Positions 8,672 through 17,402 of a stretch of 46,174 bases of DNA are shown in pieces. Origin of the DNA: Rhodococcus yananensis (GTDB taxonomy: Bacteria > Actinomycetota > Actinomycetes > Mycobacteriales > Mycobacteriaceae); NCBI RefSeq assembly GCF_020515525.1, contig NZ_JAIYEP010000032.1:1-46174 (forward strand), given 5' to 3'. Both the position numbers and the translations under genes were made by a program. The notes under the pieces were generated by a model. The model worked only from the letters and a program-made list of their open reading frames with translations, was not told the origin of the DNA and made no database searches. Positions within the stretch are counted from its first letter, which is position 1. Each line of letters begins with the position of its first letter.

Positions 8672-8694
8672 GCACAACACGTTGTTCAACGTGT
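8672..8694. promoter_or_regulatory. Island operator O3, compound palindrome
   Basis: GCACAACACGTTGTTC (8672-8687) overlaps a second, perfect palindrome ACACGTTGTTCAACGTGT (8677-8694, 8-bp arms). The pair lies between the divergent 562-aa and methyltransferase genes, so one bound protein could control both. Confidence 0.65.
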
Positions 8695-8733
8695 GTTCCG
8701 TCATGCCCACGATCGAGAAGCGAGCACCACCCC

Positions 8734-11517
8734 ATGCCCGACGATGCACAACACGTTGTTCAGAAGCGAAAGCTGATCGAGGTGGCACTACCCCTCGAGA
8801 AGATCAACGCGGAGTCGGCTCGGGAGAAGTCCATCCGGCACGGGCATCCGTCGACGCTGCATCTGTGGTGGGCCCGGCGCCCACTCGCAGCTGCCCGCGC
8901 GGTGCTGTTCGCCCAGTTGGTGGACGATCCGTCCTCTCATCCCGATCGGTTCCCGACCGAGGACGCCGTCGCTGCCGAGCGCAAGCGCCTGCATGATCTG
9001 ATCGAGCGGTTGGTCGTGTGGGAGAACTCGAACAACGAGGAGTTGCTCCGCCGCGCGCACGAGGAGATCCTCGCCTCGACCGACGGCAACCCGCCACCCA
9101 TCCTCGATCCGTTCGCCGGCGGCGGAACAATTCCGCTCGAGGCCCAACGTCTGGGTTTGGAAGCGCACGCGTCCGATCTGAATCCGGTGGCCGTGCTGAT
9201 CAACAAGGCGTTGATCGAGATCCCCCCGAAGTTCGCGGGGCAGCCCCCGGTGTTCCCCGGCGCTGCGGAGTCGCAGATCAACAGCTGGCCGCGCGCCACC
9301 GGCCTCGCCGAGGATGTCCGCCGCTACGGGCAGTGGATGCGCGACGAAGCCGAGAAGCGCATCGGGCATCTGTATCCGAAGGCGAAGCTGTCGGACGGTT
9401 CCGAGGCGACCGTCATCGCATGGATCTGGGCGCGGACAGTCACCTGCCCCAACCCGGCCTGCGGCATCGCCATGCCCCTCGTCCGCTCGAGGTGGCTCGG
9501 CAAGAAGAAGGGCAAAGAAGCGTACGTCGTTCCGTCCGTCGAGGACGGGAAGGTGGTCTTCCGCATCGGTCACGACGTGAAACACGCACCGACCAAGGAG
9601 AACGACGGGACGGTCGGGCGGACCGGGGCGACGTGCATCGGGTGCGGTGCCACCATGAGCCTGGACTATCTTCGCACCGAGGGTCGGGCTGGACGTCTCA
9701 GCTGCCAACTGATGGCGACGGTCGCCGAGGGAAAACGAACACGGATCTACCTGGAACCTGATCCGGAGCACGAACGCGCCGCTCTTGTTTCCCGGCCCGC
9801 TGACGTTCCCGACGGCGAGATCGCCACGAACCCGCGATGGTTCTCCACCCCGGCGTTCGGGATGACAGACTTTGCCGATCTCTTCACGCCACGCCAGCTC
9901 ACCGCCCTCACCACCTTCAGCGACCTCGTGAGCGATGCTCGCGAGCACGTCCTCGCCGATGCCCTCGCGGCCGGAATGGAGGAGGGTGAGCGCCTCGAAG
10001 CCGGAGGAACCGGAGCCGCTGCGTACGCGGACGCCGTCGCGACGTACCTTGGACTTGTTGTCAGTAAGTGCACCAACCTGTCGTCTTCGATTACCAGTTG
10101 GATGAGTGATCGCGGAGCTTTCCGCGAGGTGTTCGCCCGTCAAGCCATTCCGATGGCATGGGATTTTGCAGAATCGTTCCTACTCGGCGAATCTGGAGGC
10201 TCGTGGCTCACAACTCTTGACAAGGCAGCACAGGTAGCCAATGCCTTACCGATCAACGAGGGCGTAGCCCGACAACAAAACGCGGCTTCCGAAATCGCTG
10301 GGAACACCGTCATCTCGACGGATCCGCCGTACTACGACAACATAGGATATTCAGACCTGTCCGACTTCTTCTACGTTTGGCTACGCCGCTCACTCCGGTC
10401 AATCCATCCAGAGTTGATGGGTTCTATGCTCGTGCCGAAGAGCGACGAACTTGTAGCGAATCCCTACCGGCACGGCGGAAAGGAAGGCGCACACAGATTC
10501 TTCGAGGAAGGATTTCGAGGGCTATTCACCCGTATGCGCAGTTCGGCCCGATCTGATATCCCAATCACGGTGTACTACGCCGTCAAACAAGCCGAATCAA
10601 CGAGCGAAGGAGAAGCCTCGACGGGATGGGAAACCATCCTTGAAGGTATTATTCGGGCCGGGTGGGTGGTCACCGCGACATGGCCGATGCGAACTGAAGG
10701 TAGCGGCAGGCTACTCGCGCGTGGCACCAATGCCCTTGCCTCCTCGATCGTCCTCACCCTGCGCCCGCGCCCGGATGACGCACCCACCGTCGACCGCCGG
10801 AGCTTCGTCGCCGCGCTCAAAGCAGAACTCCCCGAGAAGCTGAAGGAGTTGCAGCAGGGCGCGATCGCCCCGGTCGATCTGCCGCAGGCCGCGATCGGGC
10901 CCGGCATGGCCGTGTTCTCCCGCTTCTCCGGCGTCCTCAACGACGACGGATCGAAGATGACCGTCCGCGCCGCGCTCGCCCGCATCAACGAGATCCTCGA
11001 CGAGGTCCTCGCCGAACAGGAAGGCGACTTCGACGCCGACACCCGGTTCGCGATCGCGTGGTTCCGCCAGAACGGTTTCGAGTCGGCAGCTTTCGGTGAC
11101 GCCGACAATCTCGCTCGCGCCCGCAACACGTCGGTCGAACGGCTCGACCGCTCGGGCATCCTGACGAGCCGCGCCGGGAAGGTCACCTTGCTCTCCCCGA
11201 CGGCGCTCGACGAGGTGTACGCCGAGAAGCCGTACGATCCGTCCGCCGACTCGCAGATCAGCGAGTGGGAAGTCGTCATGCATCTGACCCGGCTGCTCAC
11301 CACGCTGGGCGTACCGGGTGCGGGCGCGATGCTGGCGCAGGTGCCGTCGTCGATCGACCGGGATCTGTGCAAGGAACTGGCGTTCCTGCTCTTCGCCATC
11401 GCCGAGGACCGTAGGCAGACCAAGATCGCCGTCGACTTCAACTCGCTCGGCACCGCGTGGAACGACATCGTCCGCGAGTCACGAAACTCGGCCACGCAGC
11501 TGTCGTTCGACAACTGA
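8734..11517 (+). CDS. DUF1156 adenine-specific DNA methyltransferase with Zn ribbon
   Basis: The 927-residue product is a predicted SAM-dependent N6-adenine (or N4-cytosine) DNA methylase. The N-terminus KRKLIEVALPLEKIN and HPSTLHLWWARRPLAAARA is DUF1156. SAM-binding motif DPFAGGGT is at 125-132 with DLNPVA following. Zn-ribbon cysteine pairs are CPNPAC (238, 243) and CIGC (301, 304). The catalytic motif DPPYYDN is at about 530, followed by YSDLSDFFYVWLRRSL. The ATG at 8734 starts just before the conserved domain; an open frame from 8665 would run through operator O3 and is not conserved-looking. The ribosome site is weak (GAGAAG/GCGAG). Bases about 10081-10680 are markedly less G+C-rich than the rest of the gene, suggesting a replaced segment. 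Confidence 0.93.
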   Translation: MPDDAQHVVQKRKLIEVALPLEKINAESAREKSIRHGHPSTLHLWWARRPLAAARAVLFAQLVDDPSSHPDRFPTEDAVAAERKRLHDLIERLVVWENSNNEELLRRAHEEILASTDGNPPPILDPFAGGGTIPLEAQRLGLEAHASDLNPVAVLINKALIEIPPKFAGQPPVFPGAAESQINSWPRATGLAEDVRRYGQWMRDEAEKRIGHLYPKAKLSDGSEATVIAWIWARTVTCPNPACGIAMPLVRSRWLGKKKGKEAYVVPSVEDGKVVFRIGHDVKHAPTKENDGTVGRTGATCIGCGATMSLDYLRTEGRAGRLSCQLMATVAEGKRTRIYLEPDPEHERAALVSRPADVPDGEIATNPRWFSTPAFGMTDFADLFTPRQLTALTTFSDLVSDAREHVLADALAAGMEEGERLEAGGTGAAAYADAVATYLGLVVSKCTNLSSSITSWMSDRGAFREVFARQAIPMAWDFAESFLLGESGGSWLTTLDKAAQVANALPINEGVARQQNAASEIAGNTVISTDPPYYDNIGYSDLSDFFYVWLRRSLRSIHPELMGSMLVPKSDELVANPYRHGGKEGAHRFFEEGFRGLFTRMRSSARSDIPITVYYAVKQAESTSEGEASTGWETILEGIIRAGWVVTATWPMRTEGSGRLLARGTNALASSIVLTLRPRPDDAPTVDRRSFVAALKAELPEKLKELQQGAIAPVDLPQAAIGPGMAVFSRFSGVLNDDGSKMTVRAALARINEILDEVLAEQEGDFDADTRFAIAWFRQNGFESAAFGDADNLARARNTSVERLDRSGILTSRAGKVTLLSPTALDEVYAEKPYDPSADSQISEWEVVMHLTRLLTTLGVPGAGAMLAQVPSSIDRDLCKELAFLLFAIAEDRRQTKIAVDFNSLGTAWNDIVRESRNSATQLSFDN
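8746..8761. promoter_or_regulatory. Island operator O4 inside the methyltransferase start
   Basis: GCACAACACGTTGTTC is identical over all 16 bases to the first part of O3. It lies at codons 5-10 of the methyltransferase gene, 74 bases downstream of O3, a spacing that could allow cooperative binding or looping, or act as a roadblock. Confidence 0.5.
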
Positions 11518-11535
11518 CCAGCAGAAAAGGCAGGA

Positions 11536-11574
11536 GCCCCAGGTCGCATACGAGGTAGAGGCGGCCTGGGGCAT
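11536..11574 (+). terminator. Hairpin after the methyltransferase gene
   Basis: GCCCCAGG and CCTGGGGC form an 8-bp stem starting about 20 bases after the stop codon, with inner partial pairing (TCGC/GCGG region). A short AT run (ATTC) follows. It separates the methyltransferase transcript from DUF499, consistent with the latter having its own promoter and operator. Confidence 0.55.
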
Positions 11575-11636
11575 TCACCGTCGACGGTACCCGAAGGCAG
11601 CGGTCCCCCGGTCGAGCGCCCATCGTCGCGACTCCG

Positions 11637-11642
11637 TAATGT
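11637..11642 (+). promoter_or_regulatory. Candidate -10 box of the DUF499 gene
   Basis: TAATGT lies 5 bases before operator O5 and about 49 bases before the DUF499 GTG. No clear -35 element is seen. Confidence 0.4.
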
Positions 11643-11647
11643 GCTCT

Positions 11648-11663
11648 GCACAATTTGTTGTGC
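11648..11663. promoter_or_regulatory. Island operator O5
   Basis: GCACAATTTGTTGTGC is the most symmetrical copy of the motif. With one more base on each side it is a perfect 7-bp-arm palindrome (TGCACAA/TTGTGCA). It lies just before DUF499. Confidence 0.7.
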
Positions 11664-11690
11664 AAAAAGTCGGGAGTTGAGGGGAACATC

Positions 11691-14600
11691 GTGGCGCTGT
11701 CCAACCGCGACCGGATCGGCCGGACATTCGAGCTTCTCGGGCCCGCTCTCGACCAGTTCCACACCTACGTCCTCGGGAAGCACCTGCAGCCCGGCCAGGA
11801 CTGGACCGCCCTGCTCGAGGCCCGCGATACGGCGCGCGGCAGCACCGGGAAGTCGTATTCGGGTACCGATCCGCAGGACGGACTGCGGATGATCACCGAA
11901 CAGATCCCCAACCAGATCAAGAAGGGGTGGTATCCGTTCACCGACCACCTCTCGCGCACCGAGCAGTCCTGGGCCACCGAACTACGCGACGTCCGCAACA
12001 AGTGGGCACACAACAGTTCCTTCACCGCCGACGACGCCTACCGGGCTCTCGACACCGCCGAACGGTTCCTACGAGCCATCGGCGCACCCGACCAGGCCGA
12101 CGAAGTGCGGCGGTCCCGCGTCGACCTGATGCGCATCAGCTCCGAACGCGAAGACCGCAAGGTCGTCAAGGCACCGGGCGTCGCGGAGATCGGCGCGGCC
12201 GGGCTCGAGCCGTGGCGCCTGGTACTGCGTCCCCACCGCGACGTGCAGAGCGGCAACTTCCACGCCGCAGAATTCGCCGCCGACCTCGCGATGGTCTCAC
12301 GCGGCGAAGGCGACGCCGAGTACACCGACCCCGTCGAGTTCTTCCAGCGCACCTACCTCACCCAGGGGCTCCGCGACATCCTCGGCCGCGCGGTACGCAG
12401 ACTGTCCGGCGATGTGAACGCCGCACCGGTCATCAACCTGCAGACCAACTTCGGTGGCGGCAAGACACACTCGATGCTGGCCGTCTACCACATCGCGTCG
12501 GGCAGGCCCCTCGCCGACTACCCGCAGGACGTGCAGGATCTCCTGGGCGGCACCGAGCTTCCCACCGCACGGCGGGTCGCGCTCGTCGGCACCCAGATCA
12601 AAGCCGGCGCCGTCAAGACGATGCCCGACGGCACACGCATCAACACCATCGGCGGACTGCTCGCCTGGCATCTCGGTGGGGCCGAGGGCTACGCGATGAT
12701 CCGCGAATCGGACGAGAACCGACTCAACCCGGGCGGCGAGGCCCTGCGCGAACTGTTCGAGCGGTTCGGGCCGGCAGTGGTACTCATCGACGAATGGGTG
12801 GCGTACGCGCGTCTGCTGCACGGACACGACGAGCTTCCTGATGGCACGTTCGACGCACAATTCACCTTCGCACAGGCACTCACCGAGGCCGCCAAAGCCG
12901 TTCCCGGCACCCTCATCCTCATCTCCATCCCGGCGTCCGCGGAGATGAAGGACGGCGAATACGTCGGCGACGAAGAAGAAGTGGGCGGCGAGAACGGCCG
13001 CGAAGCCCTGCGCATGCTCCGCAGCGCGATCGGACGTGTCGCCGACCAGTGGCGCGCCGCCGACGCCGAGGAAAGCTTCCACATCGTGCGCCGTCGCCTG
13101 TTCGAAACACCCGACGGGCAAGCCCTCGCCAAGATCAACGCGACCGCCGATGCGATGGTCGCCTACTACCGCGACCACAGCACCGAGTTTCCGCGTGAGG
13201 TCCGGGAGAACACCTACAAGGACCGCATCAAGCAGTGCTACCCGATCCACCCGGAACTGTTCGACCGGCTCTACGAGGACTGGTCGACACTCGACCGCTT
13301 CCAACGCACCCGCGGCGTGCTGCGCCTCATGAACACCATCGTCGGGCAGTTGTGGCGCGGCAACGACGCCGCACCGCTGATCATGCCCGGATCGGTCCCC
13401 CTCGACGAGGACAAGGTGATCACCGAACTCACCCAGTACCTCGACGACCGGTGGAAAGCCCTCATCGACACCGACGTCGCCGGCACACGGTCGGCACCCG
13501 CCGAAGTGGACAAGAACAACGCCCTTCTCGGACAACGCTTCACCACCCAACGCCTGGCCTGCGCCGTCTTCATGGGTTCCGTTCCCACCCTCAAGACCGC
13601 CCACAAGGGCATCGAGAAGCAACGCGTGTTCCTCGGGGCGGCCCTGCCCGGCGACATCCCCGGCAACTTCCACTCGGCGCTCAACCACCTCGCCGACACC
13701 GCCACCTACTTCTACAATTCCGGCTCCACCTACTGGTACGACACGCAAGCCAACACCACCCGCACCGCACGCGACTACGCCGAACAACTCCACAAGGAAG
13801 ACGTCTGGGCCGAAGTCGTACGCCGGTTGCAGACCCACCGTCGTACCGCACCCGACGGATTCACCGCCGTCCATGTCGCCCCGGAATCATCCGCCGACGT
13901 TCCCGACGAACAGGAAGTGCGGCTCGTGATCGTGCCGCCGTCGCACACCCACAGCAAGGGCGGCCCCGACGCCGTCGACTGGGCCAGGGACGTCACCGAA
14001 CACCGCGGTAGTGCCGCACGCACCCACCGCAACATGGTGGTGTTCCTCGCCGCCGATGCCGCGCGCTGGCGTGAACTCGAAGCCGCCGTGCGGGACTTCC
14101 TCGCGTGGTCGTACGTCCGCGACAACGCCGACAAGGACCTCGACCTCACCGCGTCGCAGCGGGAGCAGGCCGTCGACCGTGTCGCCACCCACGACCGCAC
14201 CGTGCACGACCGCCTCCTCGAGACCTACCAGTGGGTGCTCGCGCCCATTCAGCCCGACGCGACGCGCCCCCTGCTGATCGAGACGAAGAAGACGACCGCC
14301 GGCGACAACCTGTCCGACCGCGCAGCCACATGCCTGCGGAACGAGGGCTGGCTGACCACGCAACGTGGCGCGGCCCTGATCCGTCACGACCTGAACGGCA
14401 CGCTGAAGGCCGCGTGGGATCGCGACGGACACATCGACTTCGGCACGCTCTTCGCGCTGTACACCACCTACCCGTATCTGGCGCGGCTGCGTGACCGGCA
14501 AGTCCTCGAAGACGGCGTGCTGTCGGTGTACGACGAGATGCACTGGCAACCCACCGGATTTGCATTCGCCGACAGCTGGGACGGTGAAAAGTACATCGGG

Positions 14601-15116
14601 CTCGTCCTCCCCTCGGACACGGCAACACCGCCGCAGGTCACCGATTCGCTGCTGCTGGTCCAACCCGATCGTGCAGAAGCACAACGCGAACGCGAAGCCG
14701 ACGAGTACGGCGGAGGTGCCACCGGTGGGTCCGATGGGTCCGATGGGTCGGGTAGGTCAGGCGGAGAGGTTTCTCCGGGTGACGACGGATCCAGCACGGG
14801 ATCGAATGGCGGAACATCCGGAGGCACGGGCACGGGCACGGGCACGGGCAGCGGAACCGGCGGTACCCCACACAAACCGGTGAAGCGTCGGTTCTTCGGA
14901 AGCACCACCCTCGATCCGAGCTTCTACGGCCGCGACTTCAACCGGATCACCGACGAGATCGTCCAGCACCTTGCGGCCGTCGACGGTGTGGAACTCGAGG
15001 TGCGCATCGAGATCTCCGCCCGCGCCCAGGACGGTTTCGACGATGCGAAAGTCCGGACGGTGAGCGAGAACGCCACGACACTCAAGTTCGAGCAGTCCGG
15101 CTTCGAGGAGTACTGA
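11691..15116 (+). CDS. DUF499 AAA-type ATPase with N-terminal Swt1-type HEPN domain
   Basis: The 1141-residue product begins with an all-helical domain of about 120 residues ending in RDVRNKWAHN, followed by AERFLRAIGA. This fits a Swt1-type HEPN domain, and R102/H107 form the RX4H signature seen in many HEPN ribonucleases. Then comes the DUF499 ATPase: Walker A TNFGGGKTH (about 252-260) and Walker B VVLIDEW (D367, E368). Near the C-terminus is a Gly/Ser/Thr linker encoded partly by tandem repeats (14727-14846), followed by the conserved segment RRFFGSTTLDPSFYGRD. The GTG at 11691 is chosen for its GAGGGG ribosome site. DUF499 and DUF1156 genes are recurrent neighbours in defence islands. RNase activity and its trigger are inference. 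Confidence 0.92.
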   Translation: MALSNRDRIGRTFELLGPALDQFHTYVLGKHLQPGQDWTALLEARDTARGSTGKSYSGTDPQDGLRMITEQIPNQIKKGWYPFTDHLSRTEQSWATELRDVRNKWAHNSSFTADDAYRALDTAERFLRAIGAPDQADEVRRSRVDLMRISSEREDRKVVKAPGVAEIGAAGLEPWRLVLRPHRDVQSGNFHAAEFAADLAMVSRGEGDAEYTDPVEFFQRTYLTQGLRDILGRAVRRLSGDVNAAPVINLQTNFGGGKTHSMLAVYHIASGRPLADYPQDVQDLLGGTELPTARRVALVGTQIKAGAVKTMPDGTRINTIGGLLAWHLGGAEGYAMIRESDENRLNPGGEALRELFERFGPAVVLIDEWVAYARLLHGHDELPDGTFDAQFTFAQALTEAAKAVPGTLILISIPASAEMKDGEYVGDEEEVGGENGREALRMLRSAIGRVADQWRAADAEESFHIVRRRLFETPDGQALAKINATADAMVAYYRDHSTEFPREVRENTYKDRIKQCYPIHPELFDRLYEDWSTLDRFQRTRGVLRLMNTIVGQLWRGNDAAPLIMPGSVPLDEDKVITELTQYLDDRWKALIDTDVAGTRSAPAEVDKNNALLGQRFTTQRLACAVFMGSVPTLKTAHKGIEKQRVFLGAALPGDIPGNFHSALNHLADTATYFYNSGSTYWYDTQANTTRTARDYAEQLHKEDVWAEVVRRLQTHRRTAPDGFTAVHVAPESSADVPDEQEVRLVIVPPSHTHSKGGPDAVDWARDVTEHRGSAARTHRNMVVFLAADAARWRELEAAVRDFLAWSYVRDNADKDLDLTASQREQAVDRVATHDRTVHDRLLETYQWVLAPIQPDATRPLLIETKKTTAGDNLSDRAATCLRNEGWLTTQRGAALIRHDLNGTLKAAWDRDGHIDFGTLFALYTTYPYLARLRDRQVLEDGVLSVYDEMHWQPTGFAFADSWDGEKYIGLVLPSDTATPPQVTDSLLLVQPDRAEAQREREADEYGGGATGGSDGSDGSGRSGGEVSPGDDGSSTGSNGGTSGGTGTGTGTGSGTGGTPHKPVKRRFFGSTTLDPSFYGRDFNRITDEIVQHLAAVDGVELEVRIEISARAQDGFDDAKVRTVSENATTLKFEQSGFEEY
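14727..14846 (+). repeat. In-frame short tandem repeats in the DUF499 linker
   Basis: GGGTCCGAT (9 bp) is repeated from 14727, and GGCACG (6 bp) is repeated four times at 14823-14846. They encode Gly-Ser-Asp and Gly-Thr runs. Unit lengths are multiples of three, so slippage would change linker length without breaking the frame. Confidence 0.7.
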
Positions 15117-15289
15117 CGTCCCGACAGTCCGTGGGTGGACACCTACGTCGCCGGGCGCGCGACCGTCGTGACCATATGGGCCAGGTCGTACCCCGCCGGC
15201 GTCGGCGTCCGGTGTGTCTCCACCCACCCGAACCTCACCGTGTGACCGATGAGCAGAACCTGTCGGTGGGCGATGCCATACTCCCGGGC

Positions 15290-16714
15290 ATGCACTCGGA
15301 GGGTGGGGTCCTGGAGCAGATCGCGTCACTGCGCGACGCCGTCGCCGCGCTGTCCGCCGCCGACCTCACCGCACTCTCCGACACCGCTGTCCTCGACGCG
15401 CTGCGCGACCTCGAAGCCACACGCCGCATGCTCGCCGGCGTCGACCACACGCTCGTCGTGCAACTCACCGAGCGGAAACTGCACACCCAGCACGGGGTTC
15501 GCTCACCGCAACGGCTCCTCGTCGACATCCTGCGGGTCTCGCGCCGTGACGCAGCCGAACGCGTGCAGGCCGCACGGCTGCTCGGCCACTGGCACCGACC
15601 GGACGGATCCACCGCGCCACCGAAACACCCCGCCACCGCCGCTGCTGTCGCGGACGGTGAAGCGAGCGCAGAGCATGCGCGCGTGGTGAGCAAAATTCTG
15701 CACAAGCTGCCCGAATCCGTGTCCGACGAGAAACGCACCGAGGCCGAACAGACGCTCGCCGAACTGGCACGCACCGCCACCCCGGAAGACATCCTCAACG
15801 CCGGGCACCACCTTCTCGCGCACCTCGACCCGGACGGATCGCTCACCGACGAACGCGACCGGCGACGGCGCCGCTCCGTGTACCTGCGCGGCCAAGGAGC
15901 CGACCTCATGTCGCGATTCAGCGGCGAACTGGACCCGACGGCACGGGCGATGTTCGACGTCATCCTCGCGAAATGGGCTCGGCCCGGCATGAACAACCCC
16001 GCCGACCCCGACTCCCCGACCGGAGACTGCGACGCACCGTCCGTGAACCGTGACGCGCTGGTCGCGGCGGCCGCGCGCGATACCCGCACCGCCGCGCAAC
16101 GCAATCACGACGCGTTCGCCGCGATGTGCCGGTTCGTCGTCGAAACCGGCGTTCTCGGTCGACACCGCGGTCTGCCCGCCACAGTGATCATCACGATGAG
16201 CCTCGACCAACTGGAGAAAGCCGCCGGTGTCGCCACCACCGCCACCGGAGGCACCCTGCCCATCAAAGACGCGCTGGCGCTCGCCGAACACGCCCACCCC
16301 GTGCTCGCCCTGTTCGACCACACCGGGAAGCCCCTCCATCTGGGTCGAGGCAAGCGACTCGCCAACGTCGACCAGCGGTTCGCACTGATCGCCTGGCAGC
16401 GAGGATGCACCCGGCCCGGATGCTCGACCCCCGCCGCGCACTGCGCCGTGCACCACCAGACCGAATGGGAACGCGGCGGCGGCACCGACATCGAGAACCT
16501 GTCCCTGGCGTGCGACGCGTGCCATGCGCTGGTGACCAACACCGACGCGGGCTGGACCACCGCGCCGTCACCGCGCACCGGCCGGCCCACGTGGACAGCC
16601 CCCGTGCGTATCGACCCGGAGCGGCGTCCTCGTGTCAACATCCGTCACCACCCCGAGGAAATCCTCCGGCGTGCCCGAAGCCGGATCGTGCCGGACGAGA
16701 GCGACGATCCGTGA
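15290..16714 (+). CDS. DUF222/13E12-family HNH endonuclease-like protein
   Basis: From the ATG at 15290 the product is 474 residues. The N-terminal two thirds is the helical DUF222 region (from LEQIASLRDAVAAL on). The C-terminus has CTRPGCSTPAAHCAVHH, then an Asn in IENLSLACDACH, giving the Cys/His/Asn set of an HNH nuclease. Such genes are multicopy in actinobacteria and often linked to mobile or variable regions. Alternative in-frame GTG starts are at 15242 and 15266; none has a good ribosome site. It lacks the island operator, so membership in the defence system is doubtful. Confidence 0.85.
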   Translation: MHSEGGVLEQIASLRDAVAALSAADLTALSDTAVLDALRDLEATRRMLAGVDHTLVVQLTERKLHTQHGVRSPQRLLVDILRVSRRDAAERVQAARLLGHWHRPDGSTAPPKHPATAAAVADGEASAEHARVVSKILHKLPESVSDEKRTEAEQTLAELARTATPEDILNAGHHLLAHLDPDGSLTDERDRRRRRSVYLRGQGADLMSRFSGELDPTARAMFDVILAKWARPGMNNPADPDSPTGDCDAPSVNRDALVAAAARDTRTAAQRNHDAFAAMCRFVVETGVLGRHRGLPATVIITMSLDQLEKAAGVATTATGGTLPIKDALALAEHAHPVLALFDHTGKPLHLGRGKRLANVDQRFALIAWQRGCTRPGCSTPAAHCAVHHQTEWERGGGTDIENLSLACDACHALVTNTDAGWTTAPSPRTGRPTWTAPVRIDPERRPRVNIRHHPEEILRRARSRIVPDESDDP

Positions 16715-16757
16715 GGGTGCGCACCCTCGTCGATCACCGTTCGAGATCATCCTCGCT

Positions 16758-17399
16758 TCAGGGCTCGCCGTCGTCCGGGCCCGGAGCGACCGTGTCCACG
16801 TGCTCGGGCAGCAGCGGCGTCACCGAGAACCGGCCGGCCACAGCATCGGCAGGCAGCGCTTCGACCGCACGAACCTCCGCGACGTCCCCGAGGGCCCGCA
16901 GCTGCGGCAGTGTTCCGCGCACCACGATTCCCGCCACACACGCGCAGCCGGCGGCGAGTCGCTCGGCAGACACCTGGGCGACACGTGCGGCCCGTCCGGT
17001 TCCCGCCGTCCGAGGCCCGAGAAGCCCTGCCGCAACCGTGCCTGCACGCGCCAGCGAGTCGGGATGCTCCGAGACATCCACGGTCACCAACGGTGTCTGC
17101 ACCCGGTCGAGGGGAACACGGAACAGGACCTGCGAGACCCGTACCTCCGGCAACACCGCGACCGTCTCGATATCGACACTGTCGGTGAACGACACGAGCG
17201 CCCACCGCGGTGTGGTGGTGTCCGCGGTGTCGGCGATACTGGTCGCCGCACGGTCCAGATAGTCCTCGACGAGCTCTCCGTTGTCGGGCCCGAGCGCGTC
17301 GGTGCCGATCGACGCGGGTCGCACCGGATTGAGGATCCCGGCAGCGAGCACCACGACGATCAGCGCGGCACCCGCCAGCCAGGGGAGGACGTTTCTCAT
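16758..17399 (-). CDS. Membrane-anchored hypothetical protein
   Basis: The 213-residue product has one N-terminal membrane segment (LPWLAGAALIVVVLAAGIL) and an extracytoplasmic remainder rich in Ala, Val and Asp. No cysteine lipobox is present. It starts 3 bases after the rluD-type gene and is probably co-transcribed with it. I do not recognise a domain; the composition and location suggest a conserved actinobacterial envelope protein of unknown function. Confidence 0.75.
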   Translation of the reverse strand: MRNVLPWLAGAALIVVVLAAGILNPVRPASIGTDALGPDNGELVEDYLDRAATSIADTADTTTPRWALVSFTDSVDIETVAVLPEVRVSQVLFRVPLDRVQTPLVTVDVSEHPDSLARAGTVAAGLLGPRTAGTGRAARVAQVSAERLAAGCACVAGIVVRGTLPQLRALGDVAEVRAVEALPADAVAGRFSVTPLLPEHVDTVAPGPDDGEP

Positions 17400-17402
17400 A
17401 CC

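Noticed and set aside
12297-13874. A 525-codon minus-strand frame inside DUF499
   Set aside because: It opposes conserved DUF499 sequence including Walker motifs; no ribosome site or domain.
3236-15116. Assignment to BREX or DISARM
   Set aside because: No PglZ, BrxC/PglY, DrmA, DrmB or DrmC homologue is visible; a helicase plus methylase alone is not enough.
15290-16714. HNH/DUF222 gene as the nuclease of the defence system
   Set aside because: It lacks the shared operator and this family is multicopy in actinobacteria in many contexts.
3000-17400. Integrase, tRNA attachment site or insertion sequence at the island edges
   Set aside because: None could be found; horizontal acquisition remains inferred from content only.
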